Below the pieces are notes generated by a model that was not told the origin of the DNA, made no database searches, and worked only from the letters and a program-made list of their open reading frames with translations. From the NCBI GenBank assembly GCA_020543525.1, contig JAHYIO010000036.1:1-64000 (forward strand): DNA of 64,000 nucleotides. The letters are read 5' to 3'. How positions within the stretch are numbered: position 1 is the stretch's first letter; the number at the start of each line of letters is the position of its first letter. Shown here one piece after another: positions 53,331 through 64,000 of this stretch. The DNA comes from Coriolopsis trogii (taxonomy: Eukaryota; Basidiomycota; Agaricomycetes; Polyporales; Polyporaceae). The translations under genes were made by a program, and so were the position numbers.

Positions 53331-55131
53331 TCAGACCCCGTTCCTTAGCGACCCTCCATGCTTCTGCGCCCACTCCTCCGGTAGCTGCTTGTAATCCTCT
53401 GGCCCATACGCCTCGAAAACCTCCGCAACCTTCCCCTTTTTCCTGTGCGACTCCAGGCCAAGGTCGTGGAGCAACATGTCGACATACGGCACAGCATCGA
53501 AGACGAAGTCCGGCAGCCGCGCTCCATACCCGCACGGATACCGCCACCTCGTGAACTGGCTGTGCAACACGCTCTCCCACTCCGCAGTCTCCTGGTCGGG
53601 CAGACGGTCCAACTGCCCATCGAAGTAGGCTGAGATCCAGAGCGATTGCGCTTGCGCGCAGACGGAGGTCGCGATCGAGGTGCACAGCCCCGCGAACGCG
53701 ATGTTCCGGTCCGTCAGGGTGGACGGGGGCACCATGAAGCGATACAGACGGAGGACCTCTTCTGCTCGCGATCCGTCCTTCCCGTCGTCGTGCGAGAACG
53801 CCAGCTTCGGTTGGTCCTGCAGCCGGGGGAACTGCTGCAAGATGAGAGCGTCCGCTCGATGAGAGAGCTCGTCGGATGCAGGGAGTGAGTGGAACATATC
53901 CAGTTCCGTAGCACCTCCCGGTGAGAGGAAAGTGATCGATGGGCGTGCCTTCCATCCTGTGGCACAGACAAGGACGTCCGTCTTGATTTCCTCACCGTTT
54001 GCCAGGCAGACTGTGCGCTCTGACAGACGATCGACGTCGGCGATGTGAACTCGGATGGTGCCATTCCTCACGAACTCGAAGAAATCAGTGGGGTAGTTGA
54101 GGATGCTCAGGCCTGCCCCGATCCAGAACGCGCCATGCCACGGCTGGAGCTTCTTGACCTCGGGGTGCTTGTCGAAGCCGATCAGGGTGACGACGTCGTC
54201 GCCCAAGATCCGCCAGAAAGCGTCTACGACTTTCCGCCCGAACCACGTCCCATGGAGAAGCCACCTCACGCGCCCGAAGCCGTCCTCCGCGCCCCACATG
54301 CACGGGCTGAACCAGGTCAAGAAACGAGTATGCACCAGCTTCTCCAGCCACTTCTTCAGCGGTGTCACGTACGGGGGTGCCATCCACACCGGCCCTCGTC
54401 CGCTCTTCCGGATGACCATGTCGACGCCGACGCCCGCTGCGGCGTACGCATACGCCACGTCCCACGCGCTCTTTGCGCCCCCAAGCACCGTCACGTTGCG
54501 CGCCGTTCGAAGCGTCTCAGAGTGCGCGGCAAAGTCCTTGGCGTGGAAAAGGGGCGCGCTGAAGACGTGACTGCCTGCAATAGAGGGCACATGTGGCTCT
54601 GACGTTAGGCCTGTTGCGACAACGAGCTTTCGTGCATGAACGTGTCCCTTTTCGCCCGTCTTCAGGTGCTGGAAGCTGAGGATCCATCCGTCAGAGCTAG
54701 GATCGCTCATTTCTGCGATTTCGACGCGGGTGTTGAACCGGATGTGCTCGTGGATACCGAAATGCTGTGCGTAGGCTGCAAGATATTTGTGAACGGTTGG
54801 GCCAGGAATATGCTCGCCGGGTGTCAGGCCGAAAGTGACAGGATCCATCGGAAAATCCGAGTACTCGAATGTGCCTAGCATGTTGTTCGACTTGAGGCCG
54901 GGGTACAGGCGAGATTGCGCCCAAGTGCCTCCGACGCTACTTCCAGCGTCGAGAACGACCAACGTGCAGGATGGATGAAGCTGCAGATAGGTCTTAGCGG
55001 CGACTAGACCGTACCAACCTGGAGGATGCAATCCAAACGTAAGCAGCACGTTCCACATGTGCGCGAACAGAATTGTGCAGAACGATTGAGAACTCACCAG
55101 CACCGATCACAACGAGATCAAACTCATCCAT
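53331..55131 (-). CDS. Flavin-dependent monooxygenase / FAD-NAD(P) oxidoreductase (573 aa)
   Basis: Exon 1 (55131-55098) encodes MDEFDLVVIGA and splices to a 1688-nt exon 2 (55018-53331) beginning GWYGL, completing the FAD-binding GAGWYGL motif. VVLDAGSSVGGTWAQSRLYPG follows as in class B flavin monooxygenases. The second dinucleotide motif is VTVLGGAKSAWDVAYAYAAA, and LVCATGWKA is the ATG-type motif near the C-terminal third. The FxGxxxHxxx(Y/F) hallmark is only loosely matched by FHAKDFAAHSE, so a Baeyer-Villiger or N-oxidation role cannot be assigned. It is probably cytosolic and NADPH-dependent. It lies inside the BTB array with no other biosynthetic genes. Confidence 0.88.
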
Positions 55132-55603
55132 ATTCGAGTGCACTGGAAGTGAGGGTCAAGCACTCTCTACGAGGCTCGTGTACAGGCCAGATAGAGTCGG
55201 AAGATTTAGAGGTTCAGCTGCTTCCAAACTCCGCTTATGATCTTGCGGAGATAGCACCTGATTTGATGCACCGGAAGTAGCCAGGCAATATATGACTGAA
55301 TAGAGCGTATTTGCCAGAGTGTTGATTGGGCGACTCGCCCGTTAGCAATCAATCAGCTTCCAAAACGCCCGGTCCCACCCTCTATATAACGCCCAGCAAA
55401 TACGCTCCAATGCCGTCGGATTGTCTAGCCTTGAAGAGCTTCACTAGTATGAGTACAAAAGCATCTCAAACGCAGGTCTGTCAAGACGAAAGTCAGATTC
55501 TCCAAGTAAACGTCAGCGGGGGTCAAGGAATATCTGACATTACCTGAACTGTAGCAATTTTCCAAGCCGACTGCTACGAGCAAAAGCTGATGCGGACGCA
55601 GGT
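55132..55603. other. Intergenic, FMO promoter side
   Basis: TATATAA at 55382-55388, nearly palindromic, lies about 250 bp upstream of the FMO start. No gene is seen. Confidence 0.4.
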
Positions 55604-56761
55604 TTACTGCTCCCAACCCTCTACGTGGTCATCTAATCCCGCTAGCCTCGGAAGCTCTATCCAGACGTCTCTGCGTAGCTGCCGATCGCGCGTTTCCAAC
55701 ATCCCCGCACAAACTGCGCACATCTTCCGGCGCACGAACCCTCGCAGAGGGTCGCAGCCGAGCATGATCGTATATCGCCTCGAGTAGTCGTCGTGGGCCT
55801 CCCTCAAGCGCTCGCGACACTCTGCCGAGCTAGCACACCCTGACCCAACAGCGGTGTGGAAGAGTGCCGACTTGTAATGCGCCTCGCGCTGGGCCAATGC
55901 GTGGCGGAGGTCCCAGCAGAGCTCGACGTCTTCGAGGCTGAGCTTCTCCAGTGTTCCATCTGCGCGCTTGACCCCGCGGAGGAGGTCTCGCGCTCGAAGC
56001 TGGCAGCAGAGATACATGGCCGTCGGGAGCATGTCCGGACGTCCGATCTGGCGGAAAAGGTTCACGGCTTCGACTGGGTCTCCATGAGCCATGTCGACGA
56101 CGGCGTTGGAACCTCCGTAGTGCTTGTCCCATATTTCGAATGAGGTCGTGAAGGTGGTTTGCAATCTCCGGATGGACTCGGCGAGCACGCCTTCGACCTG
56201 GTATTTATGTGCGAGACGGGCCAAGGCAGCCAGCGCGGTGAATGGAACGGGCTCTCCCGGTTTGAGGTACCTGAATGCATGTAGCACAAAATACGCAGTC
56301 AGCAATGTCATAACTGAAATGCTGGCTGCATGGCCGTACTCGAAACCGTCGTATATTACGAGTAAGAGTTGTTTGAGGTCATGTGTTGAGTCGGAGACGT
56401 TCACAGTTGGACAACCATCCACAGTATCTGAGGCATCTACGCCTGCAGCTGGCTGAGGTACCGCGAACATATCCCTGAAGACGGGCGAGTGACGCGACAG
56501 GACGCCTCTATGGACGCGAAAGAGTGATTCCTCGGCGACGAGGATTACGTTGCCATCCTCGAACCATAGGTTCGGATCCTTTGCGTAGTCACTGTATAAT
56601 GGGAATTCAGATTCAGCAGGAGTCAAGGGTGCAGATACGGGTGGAGAGTCTGGGTCAGGGTGTATGTCCTCGAAAGTATATTCCAGTTTCAGAGCCGCCT
56701 GAGCGGAACTTGAGCGGCTTGAACCTATTTCGGCCGGGATTGACGGCATTTCTGTAGTCAT
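55604..56761 (-). CDS. BTB/POZ domain protein 3 (362 aa)
   Basis: Exons 56761-56340 and 56270-55604. The 69-nt intron is a multiple of three and has no stop, so the unspliced frame is also open; splicing is inferred because GTACGG...ATTCAG sits at the family intron site and restores DGFEYLKPGEPVPFTALAAL. The BTB core is DPNLWFEDGNVILVAEESLF, RVHRGVLSRHSPVFRDMFAV and VSDSTHDLKQLLLVIYDG. The second half has LARLAHKYQVEGVLAESIRR, MLPTAMYLCCQL, GVKRADGTLEKL, the CASSAEC pair and MCAVCAGMLETRDRQLRRDVW. The N-terminal ~55 residues are Ser/Pro-rich and unique. It is the clearest full-length member of the family. Confidence 0.88.
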   Translation of the reverse strand: MTTEMPSIPAEIGSSRSSSAQAALKLEYTFEDIHPDPDSPPVSAPLTPAESEFPLYSDYAKDPNLWFEDGNVILVAEESLFRVHRGVLSRHSPVFRDMFAVPQPAAGVDASDTVDGCPTVNVSDSTHDLKQLLLVIYDGFEYGHAASISVMTLLTAYFVLHAFRYLKPGEPVPFTALAALARLAHKYQVEGVLAESIRRLQTTFTTSFEIWDKHYGGSNAVVDMAHGDPVEAVNLFRQIGRPDMLPTAMYLCCQLRARDLLRGVKRADGTLEKLSLEDVELCWDLRHALAQREAHYKSALFHTAVGSGCASSAECRERLREAHDDYSRRYTIMLGCDPLRGFVRRKMCAVCAGMLETRDRQLRRDVWIELPRLAGLDDHVEGWEQ

Positions 56762-57220
56762 CCGCGTCAGCGAGTCTATAGAAACCTCTAATTCTCTCCT
56801 TGACGCACTTTCACACTCCTACTGCGATTCGTGGTGGTTCAGAACGACTGGGAAAGGTACAAGTTCAAGTAGTACGTATACAACGTTGTAGGGCGCTCTA
56901 ATGTTGCTCTTCAGCGTCTAAGTCGTCGGGACTTGCCTCGGCATCGCGGCTGACGGCGGCTATGGTACAAAGGCTGAGCAGTGAGCACGACGACGCTTGG
57001 CCTTATTCCGCTACCTATACCTGACCATCCTTCGGTGGCTGTCTGCACTGTCAAGAAGATAGACTCGTAGTAGTCCAAGGTTAGTTTGTGAGCCTATCTA
57101 CCGAGGTTCATTGACATCGCGTTAGATCTCCGAAAGCCAACGCCTACTCTTTCCATAGCAGTAACGAAGTCTGTCACTTCTTTCCGGGATTGTGTTACGC
57201 TGCTCATCTCTCGAAACACG
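56762..57220. other. Intergenic, divergent BTB promoters
   Basis: The region separates the divergent BTB 3 and BTB 4 starts. I see no clear TATA box and no other feature. Confidence 0.45.
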
Positions 57221-58242
57221 ATGAACACCATTGCAGCTCCATCTCTTTACTCAGAGACCGCATCAGATTCTGGGTTACAAAAAGACTCCGCGATCTGGTT
57301 CGAAGGCGGAGATATAATCGTCATCGCCCAGCAGACAGCGTTCCGCTTCCACCAGGATGCGCTGTCTAGGTATTCTGAGACCTGGGCTGAGCTGTTCCAA
57401 ATTAACAAGCCACCAACATTTGAAGGCAAACACCTGGTCACAGATGGATGCCCCATCATCATGATACCTGATTCGGCTCACGACTTCAAGAATTTATTGC
57501 GAGCAGCCTATACGGAGAAAAGGTACGTACCTCAGAGCTCCTCCATGTACTCGACCTGAATAATCTCCCCAATCACAGCTATATCTCGTTGGAGACACTG
57601 GTAGACTTCTTTCTACTCGCGTCCTTGGTCCGACTTGCCTACAAATATCACATCGACGCCGTTCTCCCCAACGCGCTGAGCCTGCTGGAGACGATATTCA
57701 CGACAGACTTCTCCACCTGGTTGGCTCACCAGGGTCAGGGCACTCGCAACATCACGATGCATCCCGAGGATGCCATCGAGGCTCTCAACCTCTTTCGTTC
57801 AGTAGGGCGTCTCGATATGTTGCCACGGCGCTCTACTGCTGCAGTCGTCTCCCCATGCATCACCTTCTCTCCGGGGTAAAGCGCGCCGATAACGTGCTCG
57901 AGCAGTTGAGCACGGACGACCTGCACCTTATGTCTGGCGGCACAGGTGAACTGGTCAGTGCACAGATCGCCGCGATGCTCTTCCACACGGAGCCCTCGCT
58001 CGACTGCGTGTGTCGCTCACCCGAGGAGCGGCGCGACATCCTGCAGAAGCGCTGCGTACTCGCAGTCGGAGACTCCCTTTCACTTCTGGACACCGAGCCG
58101 CTCGACAACCGTCACTCAGAGTGGGCGGAAGAGATGGCGAAGAAGAGAGCGTTATGCTGGCCATGCGCGCAAGGACTAAAGAGAGCTCTGGTCCCAGCTG
58201 TCTGCCGTCTTTGCCTTGGGCGAAATAGGCGGATGGAGGTGA
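57221..58242 (+). pseudogene. BTB/POZ gene 4, broken by two frameshifts
   Basis: Exon 1 is 57221-57522 and exon 2 begins at 57579, with the family phase-2 intron. The BTB core is intact (AIWFEGGDIIVIAQQTAF, DSAHDFKNLL), as is VRLAYKYHIDAVL. At about 57821 one base is missing: the frame reads MLPRRSTAAV, while the next frame gives ALYCCSRLPMHHLLSGVKRA, the conserved family block. Near 58180 the frame changes again, from CWPCAQGLK to WSQLSAVFALGEIGGW with a family-like stop at 58240-58242. Homopolymers are not obvious at either site. The gene is probably dead, unless both are sequencing errors. Confidence 0.75.
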
Positions 58243-59343
58243 AGAGCGACCCCGTGTACGCAAACGCAACCATGTGTCGGTATGTCTATTCCTTCGGGAA
58301 TCCACGTTATAGTGCGAATGAAGCAACCCGTAACAAGACGGGATGCAAACCAAGCATCTGTACGTGTCTGACTAGTCGCGATTTTGCAATACATTTCGGG
58401 GCAAGAACGATTGAGAGTGCGACGCGGCCGTGAGCCTTGCAAACCCCTTCGACCACATCATGACCAGCTGCTACATGCGAGTCCGGACAGGGCTCGGCGC
58501 GAAACTAGCTGGTGTCGCTCTCCACGTAGACGTGTTTCGGTGAACTCGGCATACCTACTTTGACGACGTCGTATAGGACGACTGCGCGCCTGATGACAGA
58601 CGAGCGCAGTAGGGTTCACGCAGGCGGGCTGGGTATCGTCGTGTGACCGACTCGGTGTAGGACTCCGAATGGACTTCGATACCCACGTAAGCGCCAATTC
58701 TGATTGGTATAGCCTGGGGACTTCGCACTCGCTTCACACCCGTATGATTGAGTTGCGCAGTCGCCAAGAGAGAAGGAGAAGGCGGGAACCACTTTCGTGG
58801 AGTGGGCGATGACGGACTTCCGAGACTGTTCTCAAGAACGTCAGACGGTTAGCGAACGTGTCCAACCTCACCTTCCGTATACCCGAAGTGGGGGCTCTTT
58901 GTATGCGACGAGCTGACCGAAATACGTCAAGTAGCTACGATGTACTCCCAGATGCCACGAACTTTCTTTGTGTAAGCGTCTTCTTCATTTAATCACCGAC
59001 TTCTCTAATTACAGCAAGAAATAGTCCGAAAACGTCAAGGAATGACTAGAATAGATAGTACACATGAGCCGGGAGAAGAAGGAAGTCCTCGTGATAGCAT
59101 ATTCCACAAATACAGACCAAAGCTCTCCTTCCGGATCATGAGTACCGTGTCGATATATCATAGTAGCAGCAGAGCGAACGAGACGATGAAGGCCCAAGTG
59201 TGGCTCAGCCACGCCGTCGCGTGCTCCTTGCCCGAGTACCACGCGTTTCCTACGGTCCGTATCGACTCGCCGGGGACAGAGCTGTTGTGGACTCCGCCCC
59301 CACCTCCCGTCTGCCATCCAGTCGCAAGCGAGGCCGAGGGATC
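58243..59343. other. Intergenic between BTB 4 and the TVP38 paralog
   Basis: A frame continues from BTB 4 to 58433 without family similarity. Otherwise no gene or repeat is recognised. Confidence 0.45.
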
Positions 59344-60821
59344 CTAGCGTGTGCCATTGCGCGTCGGTGCAGGTGGCACGGATACAGCTCCCAGACGCAC
59401 ATCAGTCATCTCGTCTCGGACGGGGTACACTTGGATCTCCACGTCGTCGGGGAACTCGGAGCTTCCGGAACCGCCGAGTTTGGCCTGGCGGGCCTTGCGG
59501 CGGGCGTAGATCACCTCGGCCTTGATGCGGTCCGTCTTGATGTCAATATACCACATCGAGGCGATAGTGAGGATGACTGTGAGGACGATGACACAGATTT
59601 TGATTGCGCGCTGTCCCTGAGTGAGCGGAATATCTGTGGGACGAAGTGAGTGAGGTCGATGCGAGGAAGGGTTGGGAGCATCAAGACAGACCTTCGCCAT
59701 CGTCGTCGACGCCCGTGGAGTCACCAATGTAGACAGGAATGAACTGCTTGCCAAGAGAGAGGATCGCAGAGCCAAGGAAGGTCCACACACTCATGCCGGT
59801 GGTGGCGAAGATCGCGGTGGTCACTGGACAATCGGCGAATGAGTATATGGACCGGAGAAATTAAGATAGAATCAACAAAATGCGCACAGTGTCCAGGGAT
59901 CAAACTGTATCGGACCATGGTAGCCATGGGGAGACCGCCTCGACGGATGACCTCCGACAGAAGCGCATACCGCAGACTGTCCTCTTCGGTCTTCGCTCCC
60001 CGCTTTCCGCAGCCATAGCGGAAGACGCTATTATAGAGGAGTCCTGTCAGCGCTGTAAGGCAAACAGGTAGGCCAAGCGGACTGACTAGTAGGTGCAAAG
60101 CTCTCCGAGGACAGTGCCGGCAGCGACAATTGCGAAGCCAATGCCTATGCCATAGATACCTCCGCACAGCAGAGCGACCAACTCGTGACCTACGAGCTGT
60201 ACGTGACGGAGTTAGACAACGACGGGAAGTACTTTCGAGACGTAGCCCACGCACAGGAGGGAATGAAATCAAGATCATGATTCCAATAGGTACCAAGAAT
60301 GCGCCAGGCGTGCTGGTGAACGGAGAGAAAACACGGTGAGGCCATGCGTTGAACTCAGACCAAAACGGCTCACTTTTTCAGCCAGTCGGACGCTGGGCGG
60401 ATAGCGTCGAGAATTCGTTCTTGTAGAACGAGGAAGGTGATCACAATACCGATAATTGTGAGACCTGTGACGAGAGAAACTAGAGCGTGTGTCAATGAAT
60501 ATGCGCGGACGGCTGGAAGCGACGCTGCATACTAATGCCCCTCCTGCTGCTCAACTGCTTCTTGAGGTCAACTCTGCACAACCTCGACTTCTTGACGAGA
60601 GCTTTGCCCTCAGACGGGGTCGGGCTTGGCGTCCGCGTCACAACGCTGCGATACTCGACAGGCGTACCACCGTTGGGAGAGAACGTGCCGGTCGTCTCAT
60701 TGCGACTAGGCGGGGCATAGTGAAGTTCGGGGACCCGAGGCTTAGGGGCGCTGGCCGATATATGTGTGAGTATGTTGTATGTAGATGGTTCTTGGCAAAT
60801 CGCTCACCTGATTGGAGGCAT
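59344..60821 (-). CDS. TVP38-like VTT membrane protein, short paralog (348 aa)
   Basis: Nine exons: 60821-60808, 60750-60533, 60464-60374, 60312-60255, 60190-60087, 60027-59888, 59823-59692 and 59633-59344 (the last encodes the long C-terminal exon), summing to 349 codons; the count is eight coding blocks. Features are MPPIS start, RTPSPTPSEGK, a TM segment LTIIGIVITFLVL, FLVPIGIMILISFPP, LVALLCGGIYGIGIGFAIV, AAGTVLGELCTY, MVRYSLIPGH and WYIDIKTDRIKAEVIYARR. It lacks the long tail of TVP38 at 41867. At exon 5 the expected CTCGTAGGTCACGAGTTGGTC has one extra T (TTT), which would break the conserved GHEL block. Using the AG seven bases downstream (CTCGTAG) restores frame for the whole remainder. 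Confidence 0.82.
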
Positions 60822-61674
60822 AGTGTATACAAACAGGTGTAAAAGTTGGTGACGAAAGGAAGCGTCGAACGAGCCAGTTGAAGAGACTGCGCCTCAGTAA
60901 AGACGTCACTGGCAACAGTACGAAGAGAAGCCTGGAGAGAAACGGTGATGGAAGACATACTGGCCGAAACATTGAGCATATATAACACAGCGGCGAGCAG
61001 TATGATGCTGCAAGTGCGGGGGTGCGAAGTCACAAGGAGTCTTGGCGCAAGCACGGATACTATGGAGGCTGAGCGCTCCGCCGTCGGATGCGCGCTACGC
61101 AAAGGTAGCACTGGCCTCGAGATCGGCGGCTCATGGGCTATCTTCACCGTGCATGAAGAACTCCAGCACCGCTTTGCCTGAAGGAAAGCGGAAATGTGTG
61201 TCATGGCTATCCTCGCTTCGGTTATCGAGTACACACATGCCTTGGCAACCATCGAGTAGGAATTGTGCAGTCCGGTAGCTATCGCTCGGCGCCGATATAT
61301 GGTAGCGAGAACGTGTGCGAACGAAAGCGTGAGGTGATGAGCATGTCGCATGCGCAGTACCCGCCGGAGTGGGCTGCCGGAATACACTGCCGCATTCGTT
61401 GCAGTGTTGGAGAAGGACGTAGTCGAGGATCAAGACGTGCTGGCCAATCACAGCCGTCCTTGATGCAACCGGAAGTTGCCGAGATGTCCCCGCGACATAG
61501 TGTTCAATTTCGACTTTGGCACCGACACGTCGGGACGTCCATCCCTATCGGTCTCCTTACCCGGGCGACTCATCGTAAGTACTAGTCTTGACTATTTGCA
61601 TCACTGACACCGTGCTCGTGATACATATACATACTCAGTACTCGTTACCAGCTCACCGTGACCGCTCCCGCACC
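60822..61674. other. Intergenic between divergent TVP38-like and BTB 5 genes
   Basis: A long minus-strand frame (60638-61387) overlaps the first TVP38-like exons in the wrong frame and is rejected. No other feature is seen. Confidence 0.45.
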
Positions 61675-62776
61675 ATGCAACCGGAATCGAGAGACGCACC
61701 TTCTGCTATGGTCTCTCCTCTCTTACCAAGCGCAACGTCCGACGGTATTCGGCAGGACCCGGATGTGTGGTTTGAGGATGGTAACATTGTCGTAGTCGCC
61801 CAGCAGACTGCCTTTCGCTTCCATCGGGGCGCACTCGCTAGACAGTCGGAAACCTTCCGGGATCTTTTCGCCATCCCTCAGCCTGCTTCACCTAATGCGG
61901 ACGAAATGCTCGATGGCTGTCCCATCGTGCATGTATCAGACACTGCTTATGACTTCAAACATCTTCTATGCGCTCTCTATGACGGGGTCAGGTGAGTAGG
62001 CATGTTATAAGAGGTGCACACCTGGGTTCCCATGACTGACCCCTCTCATGTTCGGTAGTTACTTCGCGTCAGATAAACCAATGCAGTTTTCAGTTCTCGC
62101 TGCACTCGTACGTCTTGGGCACAAGTACCAAGTCAATGCCATCTTTGACGAGTCCGTTCGCCGGCTCAAACCTGTCTTTCCCTCCGACTTTGAGAGCTGG
62201 ATGAAACTCCAGAGCCCAAACATGGCTGATGTCATACTGCGCAAAGAGGAGTCCATTGAGGCGTTCAACCTGTTCGCACTAATAGGCCAAACGAAAATGA
62301 TGGCTACCGCCCTTTATCGCTGTTGTAGCCTCCCTATGCATCAGATCATCAGAGGGGTCGCCCGCGCGGACGGCACGATCGAGACATTCAGCTCTCCCAA
62401 CTTAGAGCGCTGCCTGAAGGCACACGCCAACCTCATCAAGATCGACGCACAGCTTGCATCACAATTCTTCCACCTCGACCCTCCATCAGACTGCGTCTGC
62501 ATATCCGTTATTGGGCGCAGGGAGACCTTGGAGGACCTCGAGCGCGATCATTTCTGCGACTCTCTTGACGTTGTTGATGCTCAGCCGTTTGGTGACGCTT
62601 ACTTTGGGAAGCGCATCCAGCTGGAGGCAGGGCAGGGGAGAATTTGTCAACCATGCGCAGACGCGATGGCGGCTGGCCACCTCGAAAATCAGAAGCAATT
62701 GTGGTGTGCCATGCCTTACATCCTCGGATTCGAGTCCGGCGAGATAGAGGGATGGGAAGGCTGGGAGAGCCTGTGA
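61675..62776 (+). CDS. BTB/POZ domain protein 5 (344 aa)
   Basis: Exons 61675-61991 and 62059-62776 with the family phase-2 intron after YDGV. The BTB core is DPDVWFEDGNIVVVAQQTAF, RFHRGALARQSETFRDLFAI and VSDTAYDFKHLLCALYDG. The second half is LVRLGHKYQVNAIFDESVRR, MMATALYRCCSL, GVARADGTIETF, DCVC (in place of the C-x5-C pair), ICQPCADAMAAGHLENQKQLW and a GEIEGWEGWESL tail. Intact and close to BTB 3 and BTB 4 in sequence. The role is unknown beyond the adaptor-type BTB fold. Confidence 0.88.
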
Positions 62777-63223
62777 TATACACGTCAGGTGAGCCTTGCA
62801 GATATTGCGCCTGATCGCCCCGCTGACTCCGTACGTCGCAGATACTGACGTCCACTTGTAATGTACAATGTGGTATGGTACAATTAATATTGGATACATG
62901 TCGCGCGAACGTGAGCGCAACCCGAGACAGTGGACGAGACGGGAGACACCTTGAGTGAGCGATCAGTCCATACACGATGGCTACTGTTGCTGTCAAAGCC
63001 ATGATCACGGTGCTGCAGTAAGGGAAGCTGCCGGCATTTGCGCGACCTCTCGCTCGTGCTGCGGCTGCAGCAGACTCGCTCTCCTCATCTACTTATACTC
63101 CGCAGAGCCACCTCCTGCAGGCCAGCCAACAGCTCTGCTCTAACATCCCTGTACGTCTTCTCTGAACTGCCTCGCCGTTGCTCCAATTTGAGACGCTCGT
63201 TCTGTTCTACATAGACCCGGACG
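62777..63223. other. Intergenic between BTB 5 and BTB 6
   Basis: The two genes are in the same orientation. No feature other than a presumptive promoter is seen. Confidence 0.45.
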
Positions 63224-64000
63224 ATGACCGTCAGCAACAATCCCGTAGCGGCACGCGACGTCGTGTCTCTTGACTTGGACATCGCGCTCAAGAAAGACCC
63301 AGACCTGTGGTTCGCTGACGGCAATGTCGTGATCGTTGCCCAGTCCCATCTAGCGTTTCGCGTTCACGAGGGTGTGCTCTCCCGCCACTCCACGGTTTTC
63401 AACACTATTTTATCCTTTGGCTCAGCATGTCCCATTCAGTCTAACGCAGTCTCTGAAACCGTGGCTATGGCCCGTGCAATGGCTGAGGTGTCAACTACGG
63501 GCGCCGAGATGTCGGTCGGAGAGGAATGGATGGACGGATGCCGGGTCGTGCGCGTCACGGACCGTGCATATGACTTCAAACACTTGCTTCACATGCTCTA
63601 CGACGGCCACAAGTAAGCACGAGCTATCGATTCTCTTGCTAACTTAGTCTAACCTCACGCTTTGACGACTCGTCCGTCATAGGCACATCGCGACGTCCAA
63701 GGACGAGCCTATCGACTTTTGCGTGCTCGCCGCCGTAATCCGCGTCGCTCACAAATACGACATGAGCGGCGTCGCAGCCGGACCCACCGCTCTCTTGAGC
63801 TCCTGCTTCGACAGAGACGAGACTGTCGCAATGGTCGACGCGCAGAAACCGGTCCATGTGTCAGACGACGAGGTCCGCATTGAACCCCACCGCGATGCTA
63901 TCGAGGCGTTCAACCTCTTTCGCCTCATCAAAAACGAAGACGCGCTCTCCAAGGCACTCTACCTCTGCTGCCAACTCGGTCCGCAGGTGCTGATGAAGAG
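63224..64000 (+). CDS. BTB/POZ domain protein 6, cut by the window edge
   Basis: Exon 1 is 63224-63612 and exon 2 starts at 63683 and runs off the window. The BTB core is DPDLWFADGNVVIVAQSHLA, FRVHEGVLSRHSTVFNTIL and VTDRAYDFKHLLHMLYDGH. A ~40-residue insertion rich in Ala/Val/Met (about residues 68-105) lies inside the core, where other members have a short PQPA-type loop. After the phase-2 intron comes VLAAVIRVAHKYDMSGVA, then AIEAFNLFRLIKNEDALSKA and LYLCCQLGPQV. The array evidently continues beyond 64 kb. Confidence 0.85.

Noticed and set aside
52438..53955. 505-codon minus-strand frame
   Set aside because: Runs antisense through BTB 2 and out of frame through the FMO gene; no independent domain.
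60638..61387. 250-codon minus-strand frame upstream of the TVP38 paralog
   Set aside because: Overlaps TVP38-like exon 2 in a different frame; the spliced MPPIS start gives a phase-consistent gene instead.

Overview
The window is a chromosome end of a filamentous basidiomycete. It opens with the C-rich strand of TTAGGG-type telomere repeats. Genes carry many short GT-AG introns of about 50-70 bp, coding DNA is GC-rich, and several families (expanded BTB/POZ proteins, a large subtelomeric family of unknown function, SamB/Mub1, small secreted proteins) are typical of Agaricomycetes. A wood-decay polypore is my best guess, but this is inference from gene style only.

Layout. 1-8.3 kb is telomere-proximal: telomere repeat, a ~177-bp tandem satellite, an 85-bp tandem repeat just upstream of a large subtelomeric family gene (2364-5369, carrying one frameshift), a 141-bp fold-back element, telomere-like palindromes, and a 5'-truncated Ty3/gypsy chromovirus with one 296-bp LTR. 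8.3-26 kb holds a small secreted protein, an SDR, HSP10, the MYND protein SamB/Mub1, a sugar transporter and a second SDR. 26-38 kb holds a coiled-coil protein built from 21-bp repeats, two identical tRNA-Glu(CTC) genes in opposite orientation, a 14-TMS-like MFS exporter, a decayed CE16 esterase relic, mitochondrial ribosomal protein bL31m and a catalytically degenerate RNase III-fold protein. 40-49.6 kb holds an internally duplicated secreted protein, TVP38, an M17 leucine aminopeptidase and a third SDR copy with a large in-frame internal deletion. 50-64 kb is an accessory block of six BTB/POZ paralogs (one frameshifted, one cut by the window edge), interleaved with a flavin monooxygenase and a second, shorter TVP38 paralog.

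Many gene models were checked by hand: splice sites were chosen so that reading phase closes and the domain is continuous. SDR copies 1 and 2 have the same five exon sizes (38, 250, 231, 61, 131), and the two TVP38 paralogs share exon sizes 58 and 140, which supports the models. Housekeeping genes (HSP10, bL31m, SamB/Mub1, aminopeptidase, TVP38) alternate with expanding or decaying families (SDR, BTB, the subtelomeric family, secreted proteins). There is no obvious biosynthetic cluster. The most interesting signals are paralog turnover: an in-frame SDR mini-gene, a TVP38 frameshift apparently rescued by a shifted splice acceptor, and a BTB family with one conserved phase-2 intron and a possible cysteine (zinc?) module.
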